Shown in pieces: positions 34,254-42,539 of a stretch of 64,000 nt of DNA. Position 1 is the first letter of the stretch, and the number at the start of each line of letters is the position of its first letter. Position numbers and translations under genes: made by a program. Below the pieces are notes generated by a model. It did not search any database. It was not told the DNA's origin and saw only the letters and a list, made by a program, of their open reading frames with translations. The DNA comes from Pedobacter westerhofensis (GTDB lineage: Bacteria > Bacteroidota > Bacteroidia > Sphingobacteriales > Sphingobacteriaceae). Location of the stretch: the NCBI RefSeq assembly GCF_900182595.1, contig NZ_FXTN01000004.1:248001-312000 (forward strand), in the 5' to 3' direction.

Positions 34254-35105
34254 CTATTTACGGTATTTCTGCCTGAAGGCAATTGCGGGCGTTCCAGTCG
34301 CTTTGCGAAAGAACCGCGAGAAATAGGAGTGATCTGTATAGCCTAAGGTATGGGCAATCTCTTTCACACTCAGCTGGCTGTAATACAAAAGGCGTTTGGC
34401 TTCCATGATCACTTCCTGCTGTATCCAGTAACTTGCGGTAAAGCCTGTTTGTTTTTTAAGCGCTTCGCTGAGATAGGACTCCGTAATGTTTAACATGGAT
34501 GCGTATGCTGCCGGGCTTTTGTTTTTTCCCAGTTCACTGTTGAGCAATTGCTTAAACTGCCCGGTAATCTGCGCCGGCCGTGAAGCTTTTAGGTTTAAGC
34601 CTACCGACTGGCTGTAATACCCCGCTGCAATTGCTAAAAAGGACTGCAGCAAAGCCTGCACGATGGTCATATAAAAGGGATTGTTGTCCTCAGCATTATA
34701 TTTTTCAGTGAGCAGCCTTAATAATGAACTGCATTGTTCCTGTTCCACCGTGTTCAGTGCATAGGGCTGCTGCAGTATCAGCTGGCTTTCAAAGATTTTT
34801 CTGCACTCCTGCGAAACCAGCGCGGTATCAATGGCGATGAACCAGCCTGAAGCAGCTTCCGGCCGGATCCGGTAATGCACCTGACCGGGAAGGATATAGT
34901 AAATTACACTTCCGGTCATGCTCACCTCATTGAAATCAATCATCAGTGATGCTGTACCGCCTTCGAGCAAAAAGAAAATATAGTGGTCGTCACGGTGTAA
35001 GCCCATCGTGTCTGCCTCTTTGTCCATGTGCTTTTGATCCATATAGCGGATCTGTAACCCATCTGGTGTTCTGTCCTGTAAAATATGTACCGGGATGTGC
35101 GCCAT
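34254..35105 (-). CDS. AraC-family transcriptional regulator
   Basis: A 283-residue regulator. The N-terminal half is a cupin-like sensing domain (about 20-150, including FFLLEGGTASLMIDF and YYILPGQVHY). The C-terminal 100 residues form the two-helix-turn-helix AraC module, ending in the signature SVKEIAHTLGYTDHSYFSRFFRKATGTPAIAFR. It is the first gene of a minus-strand group with the siderophore-interacting protein and a GNAT enzyme, which it probably regulates. It is divergent from arsR, with 87 bases between the two starts, so the ArsR operator at 35169 may also affect it. Confidence 0.92.
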   Translation of the reverse strand: MAHIPVHILQDRTPDGLQIRYMDQKHMDKEADTMGLHRDDHYIFFLLEGGTASLMIDFNEVSMTGSVIYYILPGQVHYRIRPEAASGWFIAIDTALVSQECRKIFESQLILQQPYALNTVEQEQCSSLLRLLTEKYNAEDNNPFYMTIVQALLQSFLAIAAGYYSQSVGLNLKASRPAQITGQFKQLLNSELGKNKSPAAYASMLNITESYLSEALKKQTGFTASYWIQQEVIMEAKRLLYYSQLSVKEIAHTLGYTDHSYFSRFFRKATGTPAIAFRQKYRK

Positions 35106-35168
35106 GATGTAAAGCTAGTAATTTTATGCTTTGATAAAAGCGAAGGATAATTTGCATATTGAGCTATT

Positions 35169-35186
35169 AATCGTAATATTGCAATA
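35169..35186. promoter_or_regulatory. Candidate ArsR operator O1
   Basis: AATCGTAATATTGCAATA lies seven to twenty-four bases before the arsR start at 35193. It contains the perfect palindrome TATTGCAATA (35177-35186) and is 17/18 identical to the site at 35541. It is an imperfect inverted repeat of the type bound by ArsR proteins. Confidence 0.7.
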
Positions 35187-35192
35187 CAATAT

Positions 35193-35522
35193 ATGGGACT
35201 TACAAAAACTGAGATATTTAACGACGAACAGAACCAGCTGGCTACCTTGCTAAAAGCGATGGCCCACCCGGCGCGTATTGCGATCCTGCAGAGGATACTG
35301 ATCTCCAATACCTGTATTTGCGGTGACCTGGTAGAGGAACTTGGACTGGCACAGGCCACTATCTCTCAGCATTTGAAAGAACTGAAGACTGCAGGGATCA
35401 TACAGGGAACAATCGAGGGGGTAAGTATTTGTTATTGTATCAACCCCGTAACCTGGAAACTGCTGGAAAATCAGCTTGGCGCTTTCCTCGGTGCTTACAA
35501 AGGCGAAACTAAGTGCTGTTAA
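35193..35522 (+). CDS. arsR: ArsR-family metalloregulator of the arsenic operon
   Basis: A 109-residue winged-helix repressor. The helix-turn-helix is at about 45-68 (LVEELGLAQATISQHLKELK). An N-terminal MAHPARIAIL helix and a Cys pair in NTCICGDL just before the recognition helix are where ArsR-type proteins bind As(III). A further Cys pair lies at the C-terminal end (TKCC). It is first in the operon arsR-DUF6428-arsN-arsC-acr3. One operator copy overlaps its own promoter region and another lies before the second gene, so it probably represses itself and the rest of the operon, being released by arsenite. Confidence 0.93.
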   Translation: MGLTKTEIFNDEQNQLATLLKAMAHPARIAILQRILISNTCICGDLVEELGLAQATISQHLKELKTAGIIQGTIEGVSICYCINPVTWKLLENQLGAFLGAYKGETKCC

Positions 35523-35540
35523 CCTTTTTTTAACTATATC

Positions 35541-35558
35541 AATCGTAAAATTGCAATA
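35541..35558. promoter_or_regulatory. Candidate ArsR operator O2
   Basis: AATCGTAAAATTGCAATA lies two bases before the start at 35561 and differs from O1 at a single position. It suggests an internal ArsR-controlled promoter for the structural ars genes, or a roadblock site. Confidence 0.65.
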
Positions 35559-35560
35559 TT

Positions 35561-36091
35561 ATGTTACTAACCGAACGAACCAACTGGCAAACGTTTAAAG
35601 CTACATTAGAACAATATCCGGACTTAACCCTACAATTCCAGTATGCGCAGGATCAATGGGTTGATGCATCGTATCATATCACTGAAATCAAGCAGGCCCC
35701 GATCGTTTCTGTAGACTGCGGAGGAATCATGAATACCTGGACAGAAGTAATCGTGCAGCTCTGGGAACCTGAACAGCGCGATACCGAAAGGGCAATGCCG
35801 GTGAGCAAGGCTTTGTCTATCGTACGCCTCGTGGAGCAGTCGCTGCCACTAAACCCGATTGGCATCGTGAAGATTGAATTTGGCAATTCACAGTTTGACA
35901 CCAGGCAAATGTATCCGGGAGAATTTATCATCAGTGATGGTAACCTGATTGTCAACCTGGTTCCTGATTATACGCAGTGCAAAGCCACCGGACGGGGACA
36001 GACTTGCGGAGATACCAATAAACCCAAGTTACAAATGATCAACCTGGCAGGAGCGGGGCAAACCTGTGAGCCCGGTTCCGGCTGCTGCTAA
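35561..36091 (+). CDS. DUF6428 protein with a Cys-rich tail, part of the ars operon
   Basis: A 176-residue cytoplasmic protein of the DUF6428 type, which I associate with arsenic operons of Bacteroidota. The body is beta-rich (YHITEIKQAPIVSVDCGGIMNTWTE). The last 45 residues hold five Cys in TQCKATGRGQTCGD, then GAGQTCEPGSGCC. Such a tail could bind As(III) as a chaperone or sensor, but that is inference. It follows arsR by 38 bases, with an ArsR-type operator between, and precedes the arsN-like gene by seven bases. Confidence 0.8.
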   Translation: MLLTERTNWQTFKATLEQYPDLTLQFQYAQDQWVDASYHITEIKQAPIVSVDCGGIMNTWTEVIVQLWEPEQRDTERAMPVSKALSIVRLVEQSLPLNPIGIVKIEFGNSQFDTRQMYPGEFIISDGNLIVNLVPDYTQCKATGRGQTCGDTNKPKLQMINLAGAGQTCEPGSGCC

Positions 36092-36098
36092 CTGAATT

Positions 36099-36590
36099 AT
36101 GGAAATCGTAGAATTAGCTCAAAATCATTGGGAAGATGTCAGGGCAATCTATCTGCAGGGGATAGCCACAAAACAGGCAACTTTTCAGACAACAGCATCA
36201 GAATGGGAAGAATGGGATCACTCTCACCTCCCGAAAGTAAGGTACGTTGCACTTATAGATCAGTCCGTTGCGGGCTGGGTAGCGCTGTCAGCGGTATCGT
36301 CAAGGTGCGTATATGCCGGCGTGGCGGAGGTCAGTGTTTATGTCCATCAGGATTTCAGGGCCCGGGGTGTTGGAGTAGCTTTAATGCAAAGAGTAATCAC
36401 CGAAAGTGAGTTGAATAATATCTGGACCTTACAGTCCGGCATTTTCCCGGAAAATACCGCAAGCATCGGCCTGCATGAAAAATGCGGGTTCCGCAAAGTT
36501 GGCTATCGCGAAAAGATCGGCAAAATGGATGGGATCTGGCGCAATACTGTATTGATGGAAAGAAGAAGTAAAATAAGGGGACAAGATTAA
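36099..36590 (+). CDS. ArsN-like GNAT acetyltransferase
   Basis: A 163-residue acetyltransferase of the phosphinothricin acetyltransferase type. The acetyl-CoA loop reads FRARGVGVALM, and the family's GIFPENTASIGLHEKCGFRKVGYREKIGKMDGIWRNTVLMER ending is nearly complete. In ars operons such enzymes (ArsN1) acetylate the arsenic-containing antibiotic arsinothricin. Position in this operon makes that function likely, but phosphinothricin or another amino acid analogue is possible. It lies seven bases after DUF6428 and eight before arsC, so it is translated from one transcript with them. Confidence 0.85.
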   Translation: MEIVELAQNHWEDVRAIYLQGIATKQATFQTTASEWEEWDHSHLPKVRYVALIDQSVAGWVALSAVSSRCVYAGVAEVSVYVHQDFRARGVGVALMQRVITESELNNIWTLQSGIFPENTASIGLHEKCGFRKVGYREKIGKMDGIWRNTVLMERRSKIRGQD

Positions 36591-36597
36591 GTTATAA

Positions 36598-37017
36598 ATG
36601 AAAAAAGTATTGGTACTCTGTACCGGCAACAGCTGCAGGAGCCAGCTGGCCGAAGGTTATTTAAAAAGCTTTGCAGGCAATGCTGCCGAAATATATAGCG
36701 CAGGGATAGAAACACATGGTGTAAACCCAAAAGCTGTTCAGGTCATGGCCGAAGATCATATCGATATCTCAAACCATACCTCCAATCATGTGGATGAATA
36801 TTCAGGAATTGATTTTGATGCGGTGATCACGGTGTGCGACAATGCCAGTGAGGCATGCCCTGTCTTTCCCGGCAACATAAAACGTTATCACTATAACTTT
36901 CCCGATCCTGCAAAAGCAACAGGAACAGCGGAGGAAATCATGAATGAATTCAGACGGGTGCGCGAGCTGATCAAAGCTTATTCAGCAGATTTTGTGATCC
37001 GCCATCTCAGTAATTAA
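36598..37017 (+). CDS. arsC: Arsenate reductase, thioredoxin-linked (LMW phosphatase fold)
   Basis: Reduces arsenate to arsenite for export. It has 139 residues with the low-molecular-weight phosphatase loop CTGNSCRS (Cys8, Arg14) and the two further redox Cys (Cys80 and Cys87, in [12 protein letters not shown]). These give the triple-Cys relay of B. subtilis-type, thioredoxin-dependent ArsC. The Asp of FPDP is the expected general acid. All key residues are present. Its stop overlaps the acr3 start by one base (TAATG), so the enzyme and the arsenite exporter are translationally coupled. Confidence 0.95.
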   Translation: MKKVLVLCTGNSCRSQLAEGYLKSFAGNAAEIYSAGIETHGVNPKAVQVMAEDHIDISNHTSNHVDEYSGIDFDAVITVCDNASEACPVFPGNIKRYHYNFPDPAKATGTAEEIMNEFRRVRELIKAYSADFVIRHLSN

Positions 37018-38096
37018 TGGGTAATGATCATTGTTATCCGGCCGCAGAGCGAAGAAAGCTGGGCTTTCTGGATCGCTTTCTTACCTTATGGATTTTTACT
37101 GCGATGGCCGCAGGTATAGCGCTGGGGTATTTTGTGCCCTCATCTTCTCAGGTTATCAATTCCTTTTCCAGCGGCACTACAAATATCCCTCTGGCCATTG
37201 GCCTCATCCTGATGATGTACCCGCCACTGGCGAAAGTAAGATATGAAAAGATGGGAGAGGTGTTTAAGGACACGAAAGTATTGTCTGTGTCGCTGATCCT
37301 CAACTGGGTGATCGGTCCGCTGCTGATGTTTTTTCTGGCGATCACATTTCTGCGGGATTATCCGGACTATATGGTTGGCCTGATCCTGATCGGGCTTGCC
37401 CGCTGTATTGCCATGGTGGTGGTCTGGAATGAACTTGCAGAGGGCAACCGGGAATATGCAGCGGGGCTGATTGCGCTGAACAGTATATTTCAGGTGCTGC
37501 TTTACAGTGTGTTTGCTTATCTCTTTATTACTGTGCTGCCACCGTTTTTTGGATTAAAAAGCCTTCAGGTTAATATTACTATGGTGGAAATTGCTAAAAG
37601 TGTGGGAGTCTATCTTGGTATTCCGTTTGTCCTGGGGATCATCAGCAGGTATGCGCTGATCAGGCTAAAGGGCGTAGACTGGTTCCAGGAAGAGTTTGTT
37701 CCCGTCATTTCTCCAGTTACACTGATCGCACTGCTGTTTACAATCGTGATTATGTTTAGCCTGAAGGGGAACCTGATTGTAAAGATCCCAATGGACGTGC
37801 TGCGGATTGCCCTGCCGCTGCTGATCTATTTTTCGATTATGTTTGTGATCAGCTTTTTCGCTGGCAAATACTTTGGAGCGGATTATTCCAGAAGCGCTGC
37901 GATTGCTTTTACTGCTACCGGAAATAACTTTGAACTGGCAATTGCGGTTGCAATTGGTGTTTTTGGTATCAATTCCGGAGAGGCTTTTGCAGGTGTGATT
38001 GGGCCATTGGTTGAAGTTCCGGCATTGATTGCACTGGTGAATGTGGCGTTCTGGTTCAGGAAGAGGTATTATGTGAGGGAAGGGATTGTTGATTGA
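37017..38096 (+). CDS. acr3: ACR3-family arsenite efflux permease
   Basis: An integral membrane arsenite/H+ antiporter of 359 residues with about ten membrane helices. The ACR3 signature [18 protein letters not shown] contains the conserved Cys needed for transport. The late half has the family's [20 protein letters not shown] repeat. It completes the ars operon: arsenate enters the cell, ArsC reduces it and ACR3 exports the arsenite. No arsA ATPase is present, as usual for ACR3. The start overlaps the arsC stop. After its end the operon runs into repeat-rich non-coding DNA. Confidence 0.95.
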   Translation: MGNDHCYPAAERRKLGFLDRFLTLWIFTAMAAGIALGYFVPSSSQVINSFSSGTTNIPLAIGLILMMYPPLAKVRYEKMGEVFKDTKVLSVSLILNWVIGPLLMFFLAITFLRDYPDYMVGLILIGLARCIAMVVVWNELAEGNREYAAGLIALNSIFQVLLYSVFAYLFITVLPPFFGLKSLQVNITMVEIAKSVGVYLGIPFVLGIISRYALIRLKGVDWFQEEFVPVISPVTLIALLFTIVIMFSLKGNLIVKIPMDVLRIALPLLIYFSIMFVISFFAGKYFGADYSRSAAIAFTATGNNFELAIAVAIGVFGINSGEAFAGVIGPLVEVPALIALVNVAFWFRKRYYVREGIVD

Positions 38097-38197
38097 GATT
38101 CCTCTAAAGAATTACCTAATGATATAAATTAGAGATTAATATTAAGAATATTCTATACACCTGTATCACAATACACCCACGCCGCAGCAAAAGAAAA

Positions 38198-38393
38198 TCA
38201 GGTCAAGCATTTTCAGGCCTATAATCTCTCAGGTCAAGTGATTTCAGGCGAACCAAAAACAAATGTCAAGTAAAAACAGTTCAACTAATAAAACCCAATA
38301 ATTACTATTCCTAATTTGTCAAGTAATCTCAGTATAAGACAAATCAGTAATTTACTTTTTTACTGTACACTAATATCAGTATAGGACAAATCA
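38198..38393. repeat. Cluster of short direct repeats, possible mobile-element end remnant
   Basis: Two repeat types lie in a 540-base gene-free stretch. Type A (GTCAAGTnATTTCAG-like) has four copies starting near 38202, 38233, 38265 and 38318; the first two are nearly identical (TCAGGTCAAG...TTTCAGGC, 38198 and 38229) and 31 bases apart. Type B (TCAGTATAAGACAAATCA) has two copies, 38329-38346 and 38376-38393, differing by one base. Multiple short internal repeats at an end that begins TGTCAAG resemble the ends of IS21-type elements, but no transposase is present, so this is inference. Confidence 0.55.
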
Positions 38394-38636
38394 TGCACTG
38401 GTCGTGTACTGCTTTGTGTTGATAAGGTGTTGAAGAGGCATTGCTTTGATGTTGGGCAGGGGTTGGTTTGGGTAAAAGACGAAGCAACCCGCGTTCAACG
38501 CCAAGCGAACGCGTTTGCAACCTTATTCCAATACAAACCAGTATACAACTAGTGTACACCTGGTATCTATCTGCATATGTAATGTATATACTAATAAGGC
38601 ATCAGGTTGGTAATTCATTGTATGCCATGAGGATGA
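38394..38636. other. Gene-free DNA with a 7-bp GC-rich inverted repeat
   Basis: CGCGTTC (38490-38496) and GAACGCG (38507-38513) form a 7-bp stem with a 10-base loop, more GC-rich than the surroundings. There is no T-tract. It could be part of a small RNA or an element remnant. I see no coding sequence in this stretch. Confidence 0.3.
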
Positions 38637-39593
38637 TCAGCATTTGCCCTCTGCAGCAGGCAACTGTTTAATAAAATCAATATTACGCGTTAAGCCTTTA
38701 AACTTGGTACGCTTGACCGCAGAATGCTTAAAGATCTGTTTGAATACATCCTCGGTGATATCCAGCCAGTCCTCGCGCTTCATTTGCAGCAACTGCGCAT
38801 TGGGCTCAAACGCAGGCTCCGTATGCGGAGCAGAAAACCTGTTCCAGGGACAAACATCCTGGCAGATATCGCAGCCAAACATCCAGTTCTCCATTTGGTT
38901 GCCAAATGTGGCAGGAATCTCCTCCCTCAGCTCAATGGTAAGATAGGATATACACTTATTTGCATCAATCACAAAAGGAGAGAGGATCGCATCCGTAGGG
39001 CAGGCATCAATACATTTGGTGCAGGTGCCGCAGTGGTCAGTGGCAAAAGGCGCATCATATTCAAGGTCGAGATCAACAATCAGCTCTGCAAGAAAGAAAA
39101 AGGAACCACTTTTTTTGCTGATGATATTGCTGTTTTTTCCTACCCAGCCAATCCCTGCACGTTTAGCCCAGGCACGGTCAAGCACCGGCGCAGAATCCAC
39201 AAAGGCCCTTCCGCTAACCGCACCGATCTGCTCATTGATAAAATTCAGCAACTGGAACATTTTGTCTTTAATTACCGTATGGTAATCAGCACCGTAGGCA
39301 TATTTGGAGATCTTTGGCGCATTGGGGTCGCTCTGCTGTTCAACCGGGAAATAATTGAGCGTGAGCGAGATCACAGATTTGGCATCCTCTACCAACAGGC
39401 GTGGGTCCAGCCGCTTGTCAAAGTGGTTCTCCATGTATGCCATTTGCCCGTGGTGCTGGTTCTTCAGCCAGTTTTCAAGCCTTGGCGCCTCTTCTTCAAG
39501 AAATCCCGCTTTGGCAATACCGCATTGCATAAAGCCTAAGCGCAGGGCTTCGTCTTTGATCAGCTTACTATATTTCGCGGCATTGTTGTACAT
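38637..39593 (-). CDS. queG: Epoxyqueuosine reductase
   Basis: Catalyses the last step of queuosine synthesis in tRNA, reducing epoxyqueuosine with a cobalamin and two [4Fe-4S] clusters. The ferredoxin-type motifs are complete: [12 protein letters not shown] and [11 protein letters not shown]. The N-terminal part holds the cobalamin/substrate residues ([25 protein letters not shown]). The start is set at the ATG at 39593 (MYNNAAKY); the frame extends to 39683, but that piece is not family-like. The length of 318 residues is normal. It is divergent from a small membrane protein and adjoins the repeat region on its 3' side. Confidence 0.94.
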   Translation of the reverse strand: MYNNAAKYSKLIKDEALRLGFMQCGIAKAGFLEEEAPRLENWLKNQHHGQMAYMENHFDKRLDPRLLVEDAKSVISLTLNYFPVEQQSDPNAPKISKYAYGADYHTVIKDKMFQLLNFINEQIGAVSGRAFVDSAPVLDRAWAKRAGIGWVGKNSNIISKKSGSFFFLAELIVDLDLEYDAPFATDHCGTCTKCIDACPTDAILSPFVIDANKCISYLTIELREEIPATFGNQMENWMFGCDICQDVCPWNRFSAPHTEPAFEPNAQLLQMKREDWLDITEDVFKQIFKHSAVKRTKFKGLTRNIDFIKQLPAAEGKC

Positions 39594-39663
39594 CTCAGCT
39601 GCAAAGGTATGAAAACCTTTTACGTATAGTTTTGTTATCTGAATGTAACCACAATCTAAATTT

Positions 39664-39891
39664 ATGGAAAATACAGATCCCAAATACTCGGAAAACCCTG
39701 ATGGGAACGCAAAACCGGTTGAACATGATTATGCAAAGCATGAGCAGGATCCCGGTCCGTCGCCTCAGGCTGTGAATGAAGAAAATGATAAAGGTGCAGG
39801 GCCCACCATGAAATGGATCATCCCCATCCTGATCATTATCCTTGCTGTTTTATACTGGATATTTTTTAAAGACCGCCCGCATACCAGTTAA
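39664..39891 (+). CDS. Small single-pass membrane protein
   Basis: A 75-residue protein with a hydrophilic acidic N-terminal part (about 1-48, rich in Asp, Glu, Pro, His) and one membrane helix near the C-terminus ([20 protein letters not shown]), followed by KDRPHTS. The layout is a tail-anchored or single-pass inner-membrane protein. I know no function. It is divergent from queG (71 bases between starts) and ends at a perfect bidirectional hairpin, which supports it being a real transcript. Confidence 0.65.
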   Translation: MENTDPKYSENPDGNAKPVEHDYAKHEQDPGPSPQAVNEENDKGAGPTMKWIIPILIIILAVLYWIFFKDRPHTS

Positions 39892-39907
39892 CCACAGGGC
39901 GATCAAC

Positions 39908-39946
39908 AAATAGGGCCGGCTACAGATGATGTAGCCGGCCCTATTT
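39908..39946. terminator. Perfect 17-bp bidirectional terminator
   Basis: AAATAGGGCCGGCTACA (39908-39924) and its reverse complement (39930-39946) flank a GATGA loop. It lies between the convergent small membrane protein and the GNAT/nitrilase fusion gene. The stem is GC-rich and ends in ATTTATTTT on the forward side. Confidence 0.9.
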
Positions 39947-39965
39947 ATTTTATATCAGCCTGATA

Positions 39966-41474
39966 TTATTTCAGCAGTTTTACTTCATATAGATCTTTAC
40001 GGCGGTCTTTCAGGATCTTAACCGTACCAAAATGGTGCAGTTCATCCAGCAGGTGAAGGTCTACATCAACCACCAGCATCATTTCTGTATTTGGCGTAGT
40101 TTCAGCCTTTACCGCATTGGTAGGAAAGGCAAAGTCTGATGGAGTGAAAACGGCCGACTGTGCGAACTGGATATCCATGTTGTTCACTTTCGGCAGGTTA
40201 CCTACGCAACCCGCAATGGCTACATAACATTCATTCTCAATCGCACGTGCCTGAGCACATCTGCGTACACGCGTATATCCGTTTTGTGTATCCGTTAAGA
40301 AAGGTACAAAGAGGATCTGCATTCCCTGATCGGCATAGATCCTGCTCAGTTCAGGGAATTCTACATCATAGCAAATCAGGATGCCGATCTTTCCGCAGTC
40401 GGTATCAAATACCTGCAGCTTATCTCCGCCCACCATACCATAGTATTTCTGCTCGTTAGGCGTGATGTGGATCTTGCGGTATTCTTCGGTTTTTCCGCTC
40501 CTGTGGCAGAGATAGGTAGCATTGTACAGCTTATTGTTTTCCAGTATCGGCATACTGCCCGATATGATATTTACATTGTAAGACACCGCGTATTCCTGAA
40601 TCTTCTCTACAATTTCTGCGGTCAGTTCTGCCAGCTTGCGCATGGCTTCCATTTCCGGCAGGTGATTGTAGGGCTGCAGCAGAGGCGTATTGAAAAGCTC
40701 GGGGAACATCAGGAAATCTGATTTGTAACCGCTTACCGCATCCACAAAGAATTCTACCTGCTCATAAAACGCCGCCATATCAGGGAACAAACGCATTTGC
40801 CATTGTACCAGGCCTAAACGAATGGTTTTTGCGGAGCGTGCCGAAGCATCAATACCCTGGTAGTAAATGTTGTTCCACTCGATCAGCGTAGCAAATTCCT
40901 TTGACTCATGATCCCCGGGCAGGTAATTTTTTAAGACCTTACGGACGTGGAAATCGTTGGAAATCTGGAACGTGAGGGTTGGGTCATACAGCTCTTTCGC
41001 TTTTACCTTATCGATATATTGTCTTGGGCTTAAAGTATCTGCATGAGAGTGGTATCCCGGTATGCGGCCGCCTGCAATGATACTTTTCAGGTTAAGGCTT
41101 TCACAAAGTTCTTTTCTGGCCTCATATAACCTGCGCCCCAGACGGAGCCCGCGGTATTCAGGGGAAACAAAGATTTCGATACCATATAAGGTATCACCAT
41201 TGGGATCGTGCGTCGAAAATGTATATTTTCCGGTAATCATTTCATAAGTATGTTTATCTCCATACTCATCATAATCAACAATAATGGCCAGAGAACAGGC
41301 CACTACTTTATCATCTACAGCAATACATAACTGACCTTCGGGGAAAAGTTTCAGCAGCTTAGCGATTGTTTGCCTGCTCCAGATCTGTCCGCCCAGCGTA
41401 TCGTAAGCCTGTTCCATCGACTCTTTCAGATCGTTGTAATCCTCAAGGGTGAGTTTTCGTGTTTCAATATTCAT
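39966..41474 (-). CDS. Fused GNAT acetyltransferase and carbon-nitrogen hydrolase
   Basis: A 502-residue bifunctional protein. The N-terminal GNAT domain (about 1-170) has the loop YRGLRLGRRLYEA. A linker follows, then a nitrilase-superfamily domain (about 225-500). The catalytic triad is visible: Glu in FPELFN, Lys in EYRKIHITPNEQ and Cys in GILICYDVEFPE. The fusion is a known architecture in Bacteroidota and elsewhere; the substrates are not established. An acyl transfer linked to amide hydrolysis is a plausible common theme. It is cytoplasmic, with a start 33 bases from the end of ruvB, so the two may be read together on the minus strand. Confidence 0.93.
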   Translation of the reverse strand: MNIETRKLTLEDYNDLKESMEQAYDTLGGQIWSRQTIAKLLKLFPEGQLCIAVDDKVVACSLAIIVDYDEYGDKHTYEMITGKYTFSTHDPNGDTLYGIEIFVSPEYRGLRLGRRLYEARKELCESLNLKSIIAGGRIPGYHSHADTLSPRQYIDKVKAKELYDPTLTFQISNDFHVRKVLKNYLPGDHESKEFATLIEWNNIYYQGIDASARSAKTIRLGLVQWQMRLFPDMAAFYEQVEFFVDAVSGYKSDFLMFPELFNTPLLQPYNHLPEMEAMRKLAELTAEIVEKIQEYAVSYNVNIISGSMPILENNKLYNATYLCHRSGKTEEYRKIHITPNEQKYYGMVGGDKLQVFDTDCGKIGILICYDVEFPELSRIYADQGMQILFVPFLTDTQNGYTRVRRCAQARAIENECYVAIAGCVGNLPKVNNMDIQFAQSAVFTPSDFAFPTNAVKAETTPNTEMMLVVDVDLHLLDELHHFGTVKILKDRRKDLYEVKLLK

Positions 41475-41507
41475 GTATCGTGTTTTTTATAGGAAATGTG
41501 TTATGCT

Positions 41508-42530
41508 TTAAAACAAGCGTCCCGATTGTGCTGCAAAAGACCGGCCTAAATGTTTATAGGCGGCTTCAGTTACCTCCCGGCCTCTGGATGTCCGCATCAT
41601 ATAGCCTTCCTGGATCAGGAAAGGTTCATATACTTCCTCAATCGTTCCTTCGTCCTCGCCAACGGCGGTAGCGATGGTCTTTAAGCCAACCGGCCCGCCT
41701 TTGAACTTGTCTATGATCGTGAGCAGGATCTTGTTATCCATCTCGTCCAGTCCGTGTTCATCCACGTTCAGGGCGGTTAGCGCATATTTGGCAATGGCCG
41801 TATCAATGGTACCATTGCCCTTGATCTGTGCAAAATCGCGGGTACGCCTCAGCAGTGCATTGGCAATACGGGGTGTGCCGCGGCTTCTGCGGGCAATCTC
41901 ATAGGCGCCTTCTTCGGTGATCAGTGTTTTCAGGATCTGTGAAGAGCGCAGCACGATGGTGGTGAGCAGCTTGGCATCGTAGTAGGCCAGGCGCGAGTTG
42001 ATCCCGAACCTTGCACGCAATGGTGCGGTAAGCAGGCCGGAGCGGGTAGTAGCCCCAACCAGCGTAAAAGGATTTAATGTGATCTGCACGGAACGGGCAT
42101 TGGGCCCGCTCTCCAGCATAATATCTATTTTAAAATCCTCCATGGCAGAATACAGGTATTCTTCAACCAGGGGACTTAAACGGTGGATTTCATCAATAAA
42201 AAGGATATCTCCGGTTTCAAGGTTGGTGAGCAGCCCGGCCAGGTCGCCCGGTTTGTCAAGCACAGGGCCGGAGGTGACTTTGATCCCCACGCCCATTTCA
42301 TTGGCCACAATATAGGAGAGGGTAGTTTTGCCCAGTCCCGGAGGGCCGTGAAGCAGCACATGGTCTAAAGGCTCGCCACGCAGTTTTGCGGCCTTAACGA
42401 AGATCTTCAGGTTTTCCATGATCTTTTCCTGACCGGTAAAATCCTCAAATGCCTGCGGCCGCAACACTTTCTCTATATCCCTTTCACCGGGGCTTAAGCT
42501 TTCTGAAGAAGGATCAAGGTTTTCGTTCAT
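41508..42530 (-). CDS. ruvB: Holliday junction branch migration helicase RuvB
   Basis: The AAA+ motor of RuvABC recombination repair. The protein has 340 residues with Walker A (GPPGLGKTT), Walker B (LFIDEIHRL), sensor and arginine-finger regions ([18 protein letters not shown]) and the C-terminal winged helix ([18 protein letters not shown]). It starts nine bases after the stop of the 3-hydroxyacyl-CoA dehydrogenase gene, and the nitrilase fusion follows 33 bases later, so a minus-strand operon is likely. ruvA and ruvC are not in the window. Confidence 0.97.
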   Translation of the reverse strand: MNENLDPSSESLSPGERDIEKVLRPQAFEDFTGQEKIMENLKIFVKAAKLRGEPLDHVLLHGPPGLGKTTLSYIVANEMGVGIKVTSGPVLDKPGDLAGLLTNLETGDILFIDEIHRLSPLVEEYLYSAMEDFKIDIMLESGPNARSVQITLNPFTLVGATTRSGLLTAPLRARFGINSRLAYYDAKLLTTIVLRSSQILKTLITEEGAYEIARRSRGTPRIANALLRRTRDFAQIKGNGTIDTAIAKYALTALNVDEHGLDEMDNKILLTIIDKFKGGPVGLKTIATAVGEDEGTIEEVYEPFLIQEGYMMRTSRGREVTEAAYKHLGRSFAAQSGRLF

Positions 42531-42539
42531 GTTGTAAAG

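Noticed and set aside
38344-38559. 71-residue minus-strand frame in the repeat region
   Set aside because: It overlaps repeats, has unusual composition, and has no recognisable domain or conserved context.
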